A stretch of DNA of 64,000 bases from Craterostigma plantagineum. Lineage: Eukaryota; Streptophyta; Magnoliopsida; Lamiales; Linderniaceae. Under the pieces are notes generated by a model that worked only from the letters and a program-made list of their open reading frames with translations, made no database searches and was not told the DNA's origin. This document shows positions 12,501 through 22,200 of this stretch, piece by piece; the stretch's first letter is position 1; each line of letters starts with the position of its first letter. The position numbers and the translations under genes are program-made. The stretch is from positions 186,001 to 250,000 of the forward strand of contig JAPQWV010000127.1 in NCBI GenBank assembly GCA_027422505.1, given 5' to 3'.

Positions 12501-15500
12501 CTAAGAAATCGATGTCAGCTGAGATGTTACCCAACATATCGGTCAACATTGAGAAATCAGTGTTGAAGGATGTGTCTGGAGAAAAATCAGCCGGCGCTTC
12601 TTTGAATTCTAGTAAACAGAATGTGGTTAAATCTTCTAAGAAAGCTTGGATTAGGAAATCAGGGGATAAAAGTCTTGTTGTGTACACCTCTTTGCGAGCT
12701 AACGTTACAGGTTCATGGTACTTCGATAGCGGGTGTTCCCGACATATGACGGGTACCAAAGAGTATCTCAGTGACTACACACCTTTAAGGAGTGGATCTG
12801 TGACTTTCGGAGGTGGTTCCAAAGGTCGAATTCTCGGCAGAGGCAGACTTAATGTGCCCGACTTTCCCAAGCTTAGCAATGTACTCCATGTAGACGGGCT
12901 TGTTGCAAATCTGATTAGCATTAGCCAGCTGTGCGACGATGACCTTGAGGTAAGGTTTAATAAGGAGTGTTGTGAAGTGTTTAACCGAAATTCTGTTCTA
13001 GTGATGGCAGGTAAGAGATCTAGCGACAATTGTTACCTAGTTGGTGACAAAACTGGTGAGAAAGACGTGTGCCAGCTTTCAAAGGCCGAGGATGATGTTG
13101 TTCTTTGGCATTACAAATTGGGCCACGTTAACTACAGAACATTGGAGCAACTTATCAAACATGACGCAATCAGAGGCATTCCTAAGCTTAAGGAGTTTGG
13201 TAAGGTTGTATGTGAGTCGTGTTTGAAGGGTAAGCAAACACATGTTAGTCACAATGTTGACCAACAAGCTGCCCAACATTTTAAAACTGCTCACTGTTTT
13301 CAGTTGATTCACATGGATTTGATGGGTCCTATGGAAGTTGATAGCATAGGGGGTAGAAAGTATGCTTATGTGCTCGTGGATGATTTTTCTAGATATGCAT
13401 GGATTTTCTTTCTTAGGGAAAAATCAGAGTCGGTCGAGTTTTTCAAAAAATTTTGTGCTATGATTCGAAACAATTTCAGTGCTACCATTTTTCGCATTAG
13501 GTCTGACCATGGTAGAGAGTTTGAGAATCAATTTTTTGATGAATTCTGTGATAAGAAGGGCATTGTGCATGAGTATTCGTCTCCTAAGACACCCCAACAA
13601 AATGGGGTTGCCGAAAGGAAGAATAGGACGTTACAAGAAATGGCTCGGGTTATGCTACTATCTAAGAATGTGTCTAAACGTTTTTGGGCTGAAGCTTTGC
13701 ATACTGCATGTCACATCTCGAATCGTGTATTTTTTAGGCATGGTACAAAGAAAACCCCGTATGAACTCTTGAATGGTAAAAAGCCTACGGTTAAATATTT
13801 TCATGTCTTTGGATGTTTTTGTTACATGCTTAATGACCGTGAATATTTGACTAAGTTTGATTCAAAAAGTGACAAATGCATCTTCCTAGGATACTCTTCG
13901 AACAGTCGTGCCTATCGTGTTTACAACTTACGTTTGAAATCTGTTCAAGAATCAGTGAACGTTGTGTTTGATGATGCTACTGATCTTAGCAACATGCCTC
14001 CTCAAGTTGACATTGCAGATGTTATACAAGCAAGAAACGAATCAGAGGAGTCTGCGGAAGACAATGTCGAGCCAACATTGGACTCAACATCTGTACCAGA
14101 ACAGAACGATGAAGCTGGTCCTAGCGAAGTGCGACGTGATCCGCCAGCTAAGATTCAGAAAGACCATCCCACTGATCTAATAATTGGAGATGTGAACGAA
14201 GGAAGGAAGACCAGAGACAAACCACGAAAGGACTATAAGTCTATGCTGCAGAAAGCGTTGTATGGGTTGAAGCAAGCGCCTCGAGCTTGGTATGCGAGGT
14301 TAGCAATATTTTTACTAGAGTTCGGTTTCACTCGAGATCAGTTTGTGCAGGCAATGAACACTACCTTCGAGATGTCGATGATAGGCGAATTAACATATTT
14401 TCTAGGATTGCAGATTAAGCAAAGCAGCGACGGGATCTTTATGTCCCAAGAAAAGTATGCCAAAAACACTGTCAAGAAGTTCGGATTGGACACTGCAAAG
14501 GTAATGAAAACGCCCATGGGTTCCTCGCAAAAGGTAAGTAAAAACGATGTTGGGCAGAATGTTGACCCAACATTGTACCGTTCTATGATAGGCAGTTTAT
14601 TGTACTTATCTGCGAGTAGACCTGATATCATGTATAGTGTTTGCGTATGTGCTAGATATCAATCTGAACCTAAGGTGTCGCATCTTAATGCTGTTAAGAG
14701 AATACTTCGTTATGTGAGTGGATCGTGTAGCCTAGGACTATGGTTCTCCAGAGATACTAATTTGAGTCTGGTAGGCTATAGCGATGCTGACTGGGCGGGT
14801 GACGAGGATGACCGCAAGAGTACAAGTGGTGGCTGTTTCTTCCTAGGTAATAACTTAGTTGCATGGTATAGTAAGAAACAGAATTGTGTGTCTTTATCTA
14901 CTGCTGAGTCCGAATATGTTGCGGCGGGTAGTTGTTGCACGCAGTTATTGTGGTTGAATAGCATGTTATGTGACTATGGGTTAGAGTGCGAATCTGTGCT
15001 TATGTATTGTGATAACCTTAGTGCCATTAACATTTCTAGGAATCCCATCCAACACTCTCGTACAAAGCATATAGATATTAGGCATCATTTTCTGAGAGAT
15101 ATGGTTGAAAAAGAGTTAGTCCGCATTGAGCATATAGACACTAAGAATCAGTTAGCAGACATTTTTACGAAAGCATTGGATTCTGAAAGGTTCTCGGACC
15201 TGAAGAAATCCATAGGTTTGCACATGTTAGTTTAAATGTTGGTCCAACATTTGGATCAACGTAGCATATGTCGATTTTGATAGTTGCTGCTTTAATGTTT
15301 GGTTTAATATTCTGTTCTGTTTTCCTGTGAAATGACTTGATTCTTCTTGATTGGTCCCTAAATGAACCCGACCCCTCTTTTATAGGCTCTTGGTAATACG
15401 TCCCTAGGTACACGGCATTCGCTGTGACGATGTACTCTTTGCGACTAAAAACCAATCCTTTTTGTGATTAGCATGCTTATAAACTCTCTGCTAGATATAG

Positions 15501-17373
15501 GCTCTCGGTAATAAAATTCCTTAGGTACACGGCATTCGCGGTGACGATGTATACTATGCGACAAAAAGCCGATCCTTGAGGCAAGGGAGTATAAGGGCAG
15601 TGCATAAATTCGGTTGGATATTTGAGGTGAAAGGGTAGAAATAAGGGGAACTGATTTTGAGAAGAATTAAGCAGAAAAGTCTAGGATTACGAATTAGAAT
15701 GTTGAGTCAAATGTTGGGGCAACATGTGATTGTCAGTTCGATATTGCTACTTTCTGTGCCTTCGTTTTGTTCGTGTCTGTCTTTAGTACTGTTTTTGTTA
15801 GTCTTGTGTGTCTAGTTTAGTTATCTCTCAGAATTGCATTAGAAACTCTCGAAGAACAGCTCTTTACACTTGTCTCTATGTGTTCATCAACGTCGCTCAA
15901 TCGGTGAGTATTTCTTGATTCTACTTTGACTTTTGATTTAGGTCTTTCTTTGGTTGAATCATGATTCGAAGTGCTCCTATTAACTCGCATTACTTAGTCT
16001 TCGAACTGCTTTTACATGCTCACATGAAGAATGAGTCAATTTACTAATTTTAGCTTCATCGTGACTTAGACTCCATATTTGCTCCTATGTGCTCGCGTGT
16101 TTGGTTTGGAAATATACTATTTTTAGCTCCATGATTTAATTAGGCGGTTTGTGAACCTATTTAGCACTCAATATGTGTCCAACGATTATTTTCTCAGTCA
16201 CATTTTCTCCACTATCTGCGATTTTCTGTTAGTGGTGTGTGGTATTTGTAATCGTTGAAACATGCGTATATGAAGTGATTTGATTGATAGAATCTTTTAT
16301 TCACAAACCCTAGCTCCTTAACCGACCTCATTTCTCTCTGCCCCGAATTACTCTCATCTCAATTTCTTTTGGATTTATCTTTGATTTCTTTATGGGAACT
16401 AACTTGTTTCTGAGTCTCAGAATGTTGACCAGATGTTAGTCCCACATTTACCTCAACATCTGCAAGTTGGCTAACAGAGAAGTTCTGTGAGTTCTTTTTT
16501 TTCTCTTTCTTCCCAAAAAGGGGGAGAAGGTTGTGCAGATAAAAAGGGGGAGATAAGAAAATTCAGGGGGAGCAGAATAAGGAACCGAACCAACAGGGGG
16601 AGCTGACCAAGAAGGAGAAGCAGTCGAGAAAGCGTTAGAAGGAAACTCCATACTCCATTGAGAGTGAAGCTCTGATTCTTTCTCTTTTGCATGCATAATT
16701 GATTTTTTTTCTCTGATGTTGCATGTCGAGAAATGTTTTTACTATATGCATGCTGATTTGCGTCTCCGATATGTTTACATGTGTGCCTGCTTACATGCCG
16801 GATATTTATATTTTGCAGATTCGCCTAAAGATCGTTTCTTTTTACATGCGTGACTTTATGGTTATTTTGTGCATGCTGATCTGGTTAATTCTGCTTGTGT
16901 GACTATGTGGTTTGCTGGCATGCGTATGAACGGTTTATATTGTGCAGACGTTTAACTTAAGACCTTGTTATGGCTATGTACTATTGTCGTAGTACTTTGA
17001 ATAGTTTAATCGCTATTCTGTTTGCGTCTACTCTAACCATCTTTTAATGTTTTTGTGGTTGAGTAGATTTTGCCTTCAGGGGGAGTTTTGGAACTTTTAA
17101 ATCTGCACGGGTTTTGGGAAGAAAGATAAAAAGGGGGAGATTTATAGTATGAACTTCAGATTTCTCGGGCATTATTTCTTTCTTTCTTTGTTATTGCAGG
17201 AGTTTGATAGGAGATATGGGAATGGATGGCATTGTGTTGTGGGGACAAACTTCGGTTGCTTTTTCACTCATAGTAAGGGAAGTTTCATCTACTTCGCTTT
17301 GGAGACGCTCAACTTTCTTGTTTTCAAAGGTGCTTCTTCCCCGCCGCCTTCTCCCTCGGCTTCAGATTGCTGA
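9575..17373 (+). CDS. LC8-type dynein light chain, interrupted by a retrotransposon-bearing intron
   Basis: Exon 1 is 9575-9712 (MLEGKALIEDTDMPLKMQVQ through CKSIAGHIKM). Exon 2 is 17200-17373 (EFDRRYGNGWHCVVGTNFGC, FFTHSKGSFIYFALETLNFL, VFKGASS, then a Pro/Ser tail). Together they encode about 103 residues, matching the DLC1/LC8 family along its full length. LC8 proteins are dimeric hubs that bind short linear motifs. Higher plants lack dynein heavy chains, so the plant members act as general dimerisation adaptors (family knowledge). The donor ATG|GTTTGA and acceptor TTGCAG|GAG are good matches and phase 0. The intron is about 7487 bp because a copia element in the same orientation lies inside it. 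Both exons are uninterrupted, so the gene may still work if the long intron is removed. Confidence 0.9.
9767..10689 (+). repeat. 5' LTR of the copia element
   Basis: It starts with TGTT at 9767 (alternatively TGTTGAC at 9773) and ends CA just before the primer-binding site. A TATAAATA box at 10222-10229 is a plausible promoter. A partly duplicated ACCATAAATAG(A/G)AGAT segment lies at about 9984 and 10080. The boundaries are inferred from the TG...CA rule and the PBS position, because there is no second LTR to align. Confidence 0.65.
10693..10705 (+). other. Primer-binding site (initiator tRNA-Met)
   Basis: TGGTATCAGAGCC, three to four bases after the LTR end, is the standard complement of the plant initiator methionine tRNA 3' end used by copia elements to start minus-strand synthesis. 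Confidence 0.9.
10742..15235 (+). CDS. Copia gag-pol polyprotein with reverse transcriptase core missing
   Basis: An open frame of 1497 codons. Gag (UBN2-like) covers about residues 1-220. The first CCHC knuckle (CYECQGWGHFANEC) is near 305, followed by an acidic/coiled linker. The second knuckle (CEHCKKSGHLKSYC) is near 565. The aspartic protease motif is WYFDSGCSRHMTG, followed by the GAG-pre-integrase segment (LWHYKLGHVNYRTLEQL). The integrase core shows HMDLMGPM, DDFSRYAWIF and the D...E region around RSDHGREFEN. The RT retains only KALYGLKQAPRAWYARL and FEMSMIGELTYFLGLQIK. The preceding palm region with its first catalytic Asp and the YVDD box are absent. RNase H is present (GYSDADWAGDEDDRKSTSG, SLSTAESEYVA). 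With the catalytic RT segments gone, the copy should be non-autonomous. The losses are in frame, so the reading frame stays open to its normal end. Confidence 0.93.
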   Translation: MDVASSNHLGKVPVLDGSNYAYWKVRVRQCIKSIDVRAWEAVLNGYTPPRSPPDADGEVVDKPIEQWTIAEKNAAEYNDKALNAIFSSVDIFMFKIIQNCSTAKNAWDLLQRYCEGDASVRETKLRYLLNQFENLRMKEDEDITTYFGKILTISSECASLGDPIANKVLVSKALRTLTEKFNVKVAAIEEAHNLAIMEFNTLMNIMKNYETNLEVQKRASRGKSIALVSQSPKVQTEVDPDNDEDMAMFVKKFTKFLQKKNVEQNVGPTFRKGQNAKAEPSSAPPFFKRKPDGKKKNINYESVRCYECQGWGHFANECANAICKRGGKVMWIDLSDEEDEDEEEEPKQSSIIIQSFSDDEEDEDNQIGLTAVTDVEPTSDSTSVKHIIFDYDDSNCLDGLLSCDETEPDTENGEEAFKLLTTQYELEKANNIQLRAAVKLLAEENEKNEKVIEGLMDGMNKLEAALTRKDREIDSLQKRLNEADKTFIKWNRSKTSHEEVLSIGITDKQGLGYNHQSTHDSTKPLTHEKPKIVFVKAQSVNDEVTNPRDSPKHVTPKTHDKSFVCEHCKKSGHLKSYCWKLKREVSAKKSMSAEMLPNISVNIEKSVLKDVSGEKSAGASLNSSKQNVVKSSKKAWIRKSGDKSLVVYTSLRANVTGSWYFDSGCSRHMTGTKEYLSDYTPLRSGSVTFGGGSKGRILGRGRLNVPDFPKLSNVLHVDGLVANLISISQLCDDDLEVRFNKECCEVFNRNSVLVMAGKRSSDNCYLVGDKTGEKDVCQLSKAEDDVVLWHYKLGHVNYRTLEQLIKHDAIRGIPKLKEFGKVVCESCLKGKQTHVSHNVDQQAAQHFKTAHCFQLIHMDLMGPMEVDSIGGRKYAYVLVDDFSRYAWIFFLREKSESVEFFKKFCAMIRNNFSATIFRIRSDHGREFENQFFDEFCDKKGIVHEYSSPKTPQQNGVAERKNRTLQEMARVMLLSKNVSKRFWAEALHTACHISNRVFFRHGTKKTPYELLNGKKPTVKYFHVFGCFCYMLNDREYLTKFDSKSDKCIFLGYSSNSRAYRVYNLRLKSVQESVNVVFDDATDLSNMPPQVDIADVIQARNESEESAEDNVEPTLDSTSVPEQNDEAGPSEVRRDPPAKIQKDHPTDLIIGDVNEGRKTRDKPRKDYKSMLQKALYGLKQAPRAWYARLAIFLLEFGFTRDQFVQAMNTTFEMSMIGELTYFLGLQIKQSSDGIFMSQEKYAKNTVKKFGLDTAKVMKTPMGSSQKVSKNDVGQNVDPTLYRSMIGSLLYLSASRPDIMYSVCVCARYQSEPKVSHLNAVKRILRYVSGSCSLGLWFSRDTNLSLVGYSDADWAGDEDDRKSTSGGCFFLGNNLVAWYSKKQNCVSLSTAESEYVAAGSCCTQLLWLNSMLCDYGLECESVLMYCDNLSAINISRNPIQHSRTKHIDIRHHFLRDMVEKELVRIEHIDTKNQLADIFTKALDSERFSDLKKSIGLHMLV
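15381..15577 (+). repeat. Two direct copies of an approx. 80-bp unit, 3' of gag-pol
   Basis: Segment 15381-15460 and segment 15496-15577 share TATAGGCTCT-GGTAATA, TAGGTACACGGCATTCG, GTGACGATGTA, ATGCGAC/TTGCGAC and AATCCTT/GATCCTT with few differences. The pair lies in the untranslated 3' part of the copia element. No protein is encoded in common. The function is unknown. Confidence 0.75.
16515..17141 (+). other. Multiple polypurine tracts of the copia element
   Basis: Runs of the form AAAAAGGGGGAGA occur at about 16515-16530 and 16541-16554. Shorter AGGGGGAG runs follow near 16565, 16605 and 17077, and the last AAAAAGGGGGAGAT is at 17128-17141. Polypurine tracts prime plus-strand DNA synthesis. 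A series of them upstream of the 3' LTR is a known trait of Sirevirus-type elements. The last tract should directly precede the 3' LTR, which is absent. Confidence 0.7.
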
Positions 17374-19208
17374 TGATCAGAGATACAGACAGAGTTGAAG
17401 AAAAACATCAATCAATGGGTTTTTCTTACCTGTAAAATTAAAATATGTTGTCTGTCGTCGTCGGTGTTTATATAAAACTAATAAATAGGTATAAAATAAA
17501 ATTATGTATGTGCATTTAGTTTGTGTGTATATAAAAATGGGTTTAGAGGTATTATGTACAAACACATGTTTTGTATAATTCAGGTAACAAAATGATGAAT
17601 AAGTAGTGAAACAGTGTTTAAATTTTCTGTAGTCATAAACCAAACTAGTGAACGAACTCTAGTAAGGGTTGTATATATAGAGATTGTGATGTGAAGATGA
17701 CTTTGGAACTCATATTCAGTTTAAATACATAAATAATACGAAATATTAAAGAAACTGCGACGTTCTCAATACTCTTTATCGAATGAAGTCAAGTTATTAT
17801 AACCGTGAAGGTTGTTAATCGAAACGTAAATAAACAAATCAAAGAAAAGGAGTAGAGTTAACGGAAGTTTCAGTTCAATGCTTCATAAAATAGGCTCATT
17901 TTGCTCGATACAGCAGGCAAAAAAAACTATTTTCTACCTCTTGTTAGTTAAATCCCTCACTCCGATTAAATTCCTGTCTGAATTGGATATGATTCTCGTC
18001 GGCAATTATGGGATGACACGGCGGGACTACTCTTAAATCTCATTTAATTTCACAACAAATATCCATAGTTAGATAAGATTAAAAAAAATAAAAAAACGTG
18101 ATCAAATATATTTATTTTTACCTTACAACCAAATACTTTTCGAGACTTTCTTGATTGACATAATTTCAAAGACCAAAGTTTAGAGGGTCAATAAACTAAT
18201 CCCTATGTCCCGTTATCTTTATCACATATATTGATGCCACAAATTAAGATATTATTATTATAATAATAATAATATAGTACAATGAAAAGGTAAAAAACTA
18301 TATTTTGATACGTCTTTTAAGAATATTTAATATTATTATATTGATTGTTTGTGATAAAATTATTAGTACGTTCGAAATGGAAAAATATGATAAAATTAGC
18401 GGGACGGGGAGTATTTTAATAACATTTCAGACCACGACTAATTGCTAAATTATATTTTTCATGTCTATCTTACGCCGCATGTGGTCTATTATAATAGCGG
18501 CCGAAGGCCCAATATTATTTGTTGGGTTAGTTGACGGTAGTCATATTCATTTTATTTTATTATTAGAATTTTCTTTCTATTTTTTTTGTTGTGTATTAAT
18601 TCCCAATCTCGGAATCACTTGCTCTTGTTCACATTTCTCAATCGATCACCTCCGATTCGATCCGCTCGATGTTTTAATATCGATTTAAGAAGAGATTGAT
18701 TTGATTCAGTTCTCGAATTTTACTTTTGGAGGATTGGCAAGCACTGCGGTAGGAGGATCAAGGTACCGATGTTGCGTTATGTGAAGAATTTTATTTCTCG
18801 TTTCTGCTGAGGCGAGAACAAGTTGAGTTTAGTGTATTGTATTTCGTCCGCTATGCATTTTTGCAGTATGCTGAGGATTTTGGTGTCGTTGGTTTGTTGT
18901 TTGTTAGATTCTACACGTATTTCAAGTCAATGACACAAATCGCCATAGATCGATGGTGTTTGAGATCTTTGTTTTCGATTCATGCTGGAGATTTGTTAAT
19001 GCAGCTAATTTGAACTAACGGTGCAATGGCTCATCTGGGTTGCAGTGGCGTTCAATATTCCTTGATCGCTGAGTTTGATTAATGCATAACTATCCTGATT
19101 TGGCATTTGATGTGCTATGACTGTGTAGCTTATCTTTTATGGTTTTTACATTCAGGTGATGGCCATATGATGTTCTGACAACTGGATCAACGTGCATGAT
19201 TGGATAAG
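17374..19208. other. Intergenic and 5' leader of the golgin gene
   Basis: The 3' flank of the dynein gene, then AT-rich sequence containing Stowaway copy 2 (18199-18411). The golgin 5' leader probably starts around 18580 and contains an untranslated intron of about 390 bp (donor near 18762, acceptor near 19155). That intron is inferred from splice signals only. Confidence 0.55.
18199..18411. mobile_element. Stowaway-like MITE, copy 2
   Basis: It begins ATCCCTATGTCCCGTTATCTTTA and ends, inverted, CTCCCCGTCCCGCTAAT. It is flanked by TA (18197-18198 and 18412-18413). Its interior closely matches copy 1, including AGTACAATGAAAAGGTAAAAA and GATACGTCTTTTAAGAATA. Confidence 0.72.
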
Positions 19209-22200
19209 ATGGCTTGGTTTAGTGGGAAAGTTTCGTTGGGGAACTTCCCTGATTTGGCTGGGGCGGTGAATAAATTGAGTGAAAGTGTTAAGAACATCGA
19301 GAAAAACTTTGACACTGCTCTTGGTTTTCAGGAGAAAGATGCTTCTGGTAGCAGTAACGAAGGTATGGGTAGCTCTGCTCCTATTTTGTACAGGGATTAT
19401 TTTCATGTCCTTGGATGGATGCCTCAATGTTTGTTAAATTTCTCAAAATGTCTTTTCTGATATCCCAGTTAAGAAATTTGGTGACTGTTGCATGTTTGAC
19501 ATGAACTTGCAGAAATCTGTGGGTATTAATTTGCATGATGTTGTCGTACTGTTTTTACTTTTGTCATTAAATAATCTTAAGTCGCATATCCTTGTCTGAT
19601 GACTGTATCGGTGAATATGTATTAAAATTGAATTGTTCACACTATGTATCCCATTGTACGCATGCATACATGGGTTGATTGTTTATTTTAACAAGTGGAA
19701 CCAATTGTTTCATCTGTACAGATTCTGGATTATGGCCATTACCTACTGACAGGAAGGCACTGTTCGAACCTATCATGGGATTTATAGGGCAGAAGAATGA
19801 GGAAAGCTCGATTGAGGAGAGTAAGCCCAACGCTGCGCAACCTATATCTCCCATTAAGGACAAACAAGTAGAGAAGGATGATTCTACTGATCATTTGGGT
19901 GAAAGTGCTCTTCCCAAAGAGGACACAAAAGAAGATATGAAAGAAGAAGTAGAGAGCCAGTCCATGAACGTACAAGATTTCGGCAGGGTGCAAGACGACA
20001 GTTCAAATAAAGAACAAAGTGAAGTTGAGGTGATTTCAGCTTTATCTCCTGCTGAGGTATATCAAGATGAACCTTCGCAAACTGAAATAAAAGAACCTGA
20101 AAAAAGTATTGAAGAGGAGAAGTATGACGAGAAAGAGTCAATACCAGATTCATTCGTCCCCGAATCAGCGATCCCGTTGGGCAGTTACAAACACAAATAG
20201 ACGGTTCTGCGAGTCAACTTGAAGCTGCTGAATCTATACCTAGTGTATATGATGTTTCTACTGCGGTAGAAAGCAAAGATGAACAGGAAGAAGATGTAGA
20301 CATTAAACAAGTTCTCCAAGCTCAAATTGTGGATATTTTGGCAAATTCTCATCATACGGCAGAAAAAGCCGAGGAAGCTTTCGTAGAGAACTTGTCTGTT
20401 TCAAAACTTAATAGTGTAGAGCCTCCAGAAGCAGCAGTCTCTAATTTGGTTACAGTTCAGAATGATCAAGTTGCTAAATCGATTAATATAAACCATTCCA
20501 TTGTTAATGATGGTAATGTAAAAGAACAACGTTTGAGTACAGAAAGCAATTCCTCTGACACCGCTGATTCCTTGAAGGAGCTGGAGAAAGTAAAGAAAGA
20601 AATGAAAATGATGGAGACAGCATTGCTTGGAGCCGCTAGACAAGCTCAGGTACTCCCTGCTCCCATAGCATGCTGGCTCTTGATTATCATACATTTATGT
20701 GATCACATGACGTTGCGTTATTGACTGTTTGTTTGTTAATGATATAATTGATGCACGCTGCAGATTGTTCCTGTGTTGTAAAACTGGGATATAATTATTG
20801 TTTTTATCACACCCTTTTGGACTGGTTATTGCATTTGGAGGTTGCTTGTATATTACTACTTGGCTATTTTTTTGCCTGTGGCCTTGACCCTTGCTTTTAA
20901 TTTATGCTTTCAGGCCAAGGCTGATGAAATTGCAACATTAATGAATGAAAATGAACAGCTAAAAGCTGTGATAGATGATCTGCAGGTGAGCTCTCTTCAT
21001 TCTCGCACAAAACCGAACAAAAGAATCAGAAAAAGATTTTCTATAGGAAGGACTCCAACTTCTTAACCTGACAGTATTTGGGATGTGTAACACCAAACTT
21101 AACTTATGTGGACATGTATATATACGTAGTAATGTGTGCCTAGTAACTGTTTTAATTTATTTGCAGAGGAAAACAAACGAAGCTGAAATTGAATCTTTAC
21201 GAGAAGAGTATCATCAAAGGGTTGCAGCACTTGAGAGAAAGGTATTTTGTTTTCCTACTTTATTAATGGACATGAAGGAGATGTTAACTGTGCGTCTTAA
21301 TGCGAAGCTCTTTATGAAATGCTTGTTGCAGTTTTGCTGAGTGATTAATGGTGTTGATTGACTTGGATTCCTTCAGGTCTATGCCCTAACTAAGGAAAGG
21401 GACACGCTGCGTAGAGAGCAGAATAAGAAAAGTGATGCTGCAGCTCTCTTGAAGGAAAAGGATGAAATAATTAATCAAGTCATGGCCGAAGGTACTGAAT
21501 TGCTTTGGCTGGGGGTGTACGTAATGTGTTGGATTGGATGGTCTATGGTGATAATTGTCATGTGGTTTGTCTATGATGATAATTGCCTTTTTTATCAAGT
21601 CACGGACTATCGCTTCATGAATTGTATGTATTACCGTGCGACCCCCAGTTGTTTGCCTTTTTAGTTTTACCTTGGAATATTACTTTAGCGTCAAATTTTA
21701 CCTTGATCTTGACAACCACTAGGTGAGGAGCTCTCCAAAAAGCAAGCTGCTCAGGAAGGCCAAATTAGAAAACTAAGGGCACAGGTATCTGTAACTAGGA
21801 TCAATGTCTCCTATGCCTATTGTTCCTGTTGAAAAATTGTCACAACTATGACATATTTGTGTTCCTATTTGCTTTTCTTGAAAGTTAGGTCCGAGAACTA
21901 GAGGAAGAGAAGAAAGGACTGATTACAAAACTACAGGTTGGTTATCCTCAGGATTTTACTCATATCCAAGAAACGCCAGTCTTCTGGATAATTTTCTGTT
22001 TATGTGGATTGAGTCATGTTCTCTTTGCTATATTTTTTTCTCTATCTAGCACCCAATGCTTTGACTTTTGTTTCACGAGATCATCAATTGCTTTCATTAG
22101 TCCTTCCGGTAAGATCTTGGCACTCGAGCATGAAGAGCTTCACGCTATTAGAAGCATTTTTTGCTACACAATTTGCTCGCCTTTTTACGATCTACACAGT

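Larger units (their letters stand above)
9767..17141 (+). mobile_element. Ty1-copia LTR retrotransposon (Sirevirus-like), 3' LTR not found
   Basis: The element sits in the intron of the dynein light chain gene, same orientation. Order: 5' LTR (about 9767-10689), initiator-Met primer-binding site (10693-10705), one long gag-pol frame (10742-15235), a 1.9-kb non-coding 3' part, and a series of polypurine tracts ending at 17141. Two CCHC knuckles, a long gag-like region and repeated polypurine tracts fit the Sirevirus/SIRE1 lineage, but that placement is an inference. No second LTR copy follows the last polypurine tract; host exon 2 starts 58 bp later. The element is therefore 3'-truncated, and no target duplication can be read. 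Confidence 0.88.
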
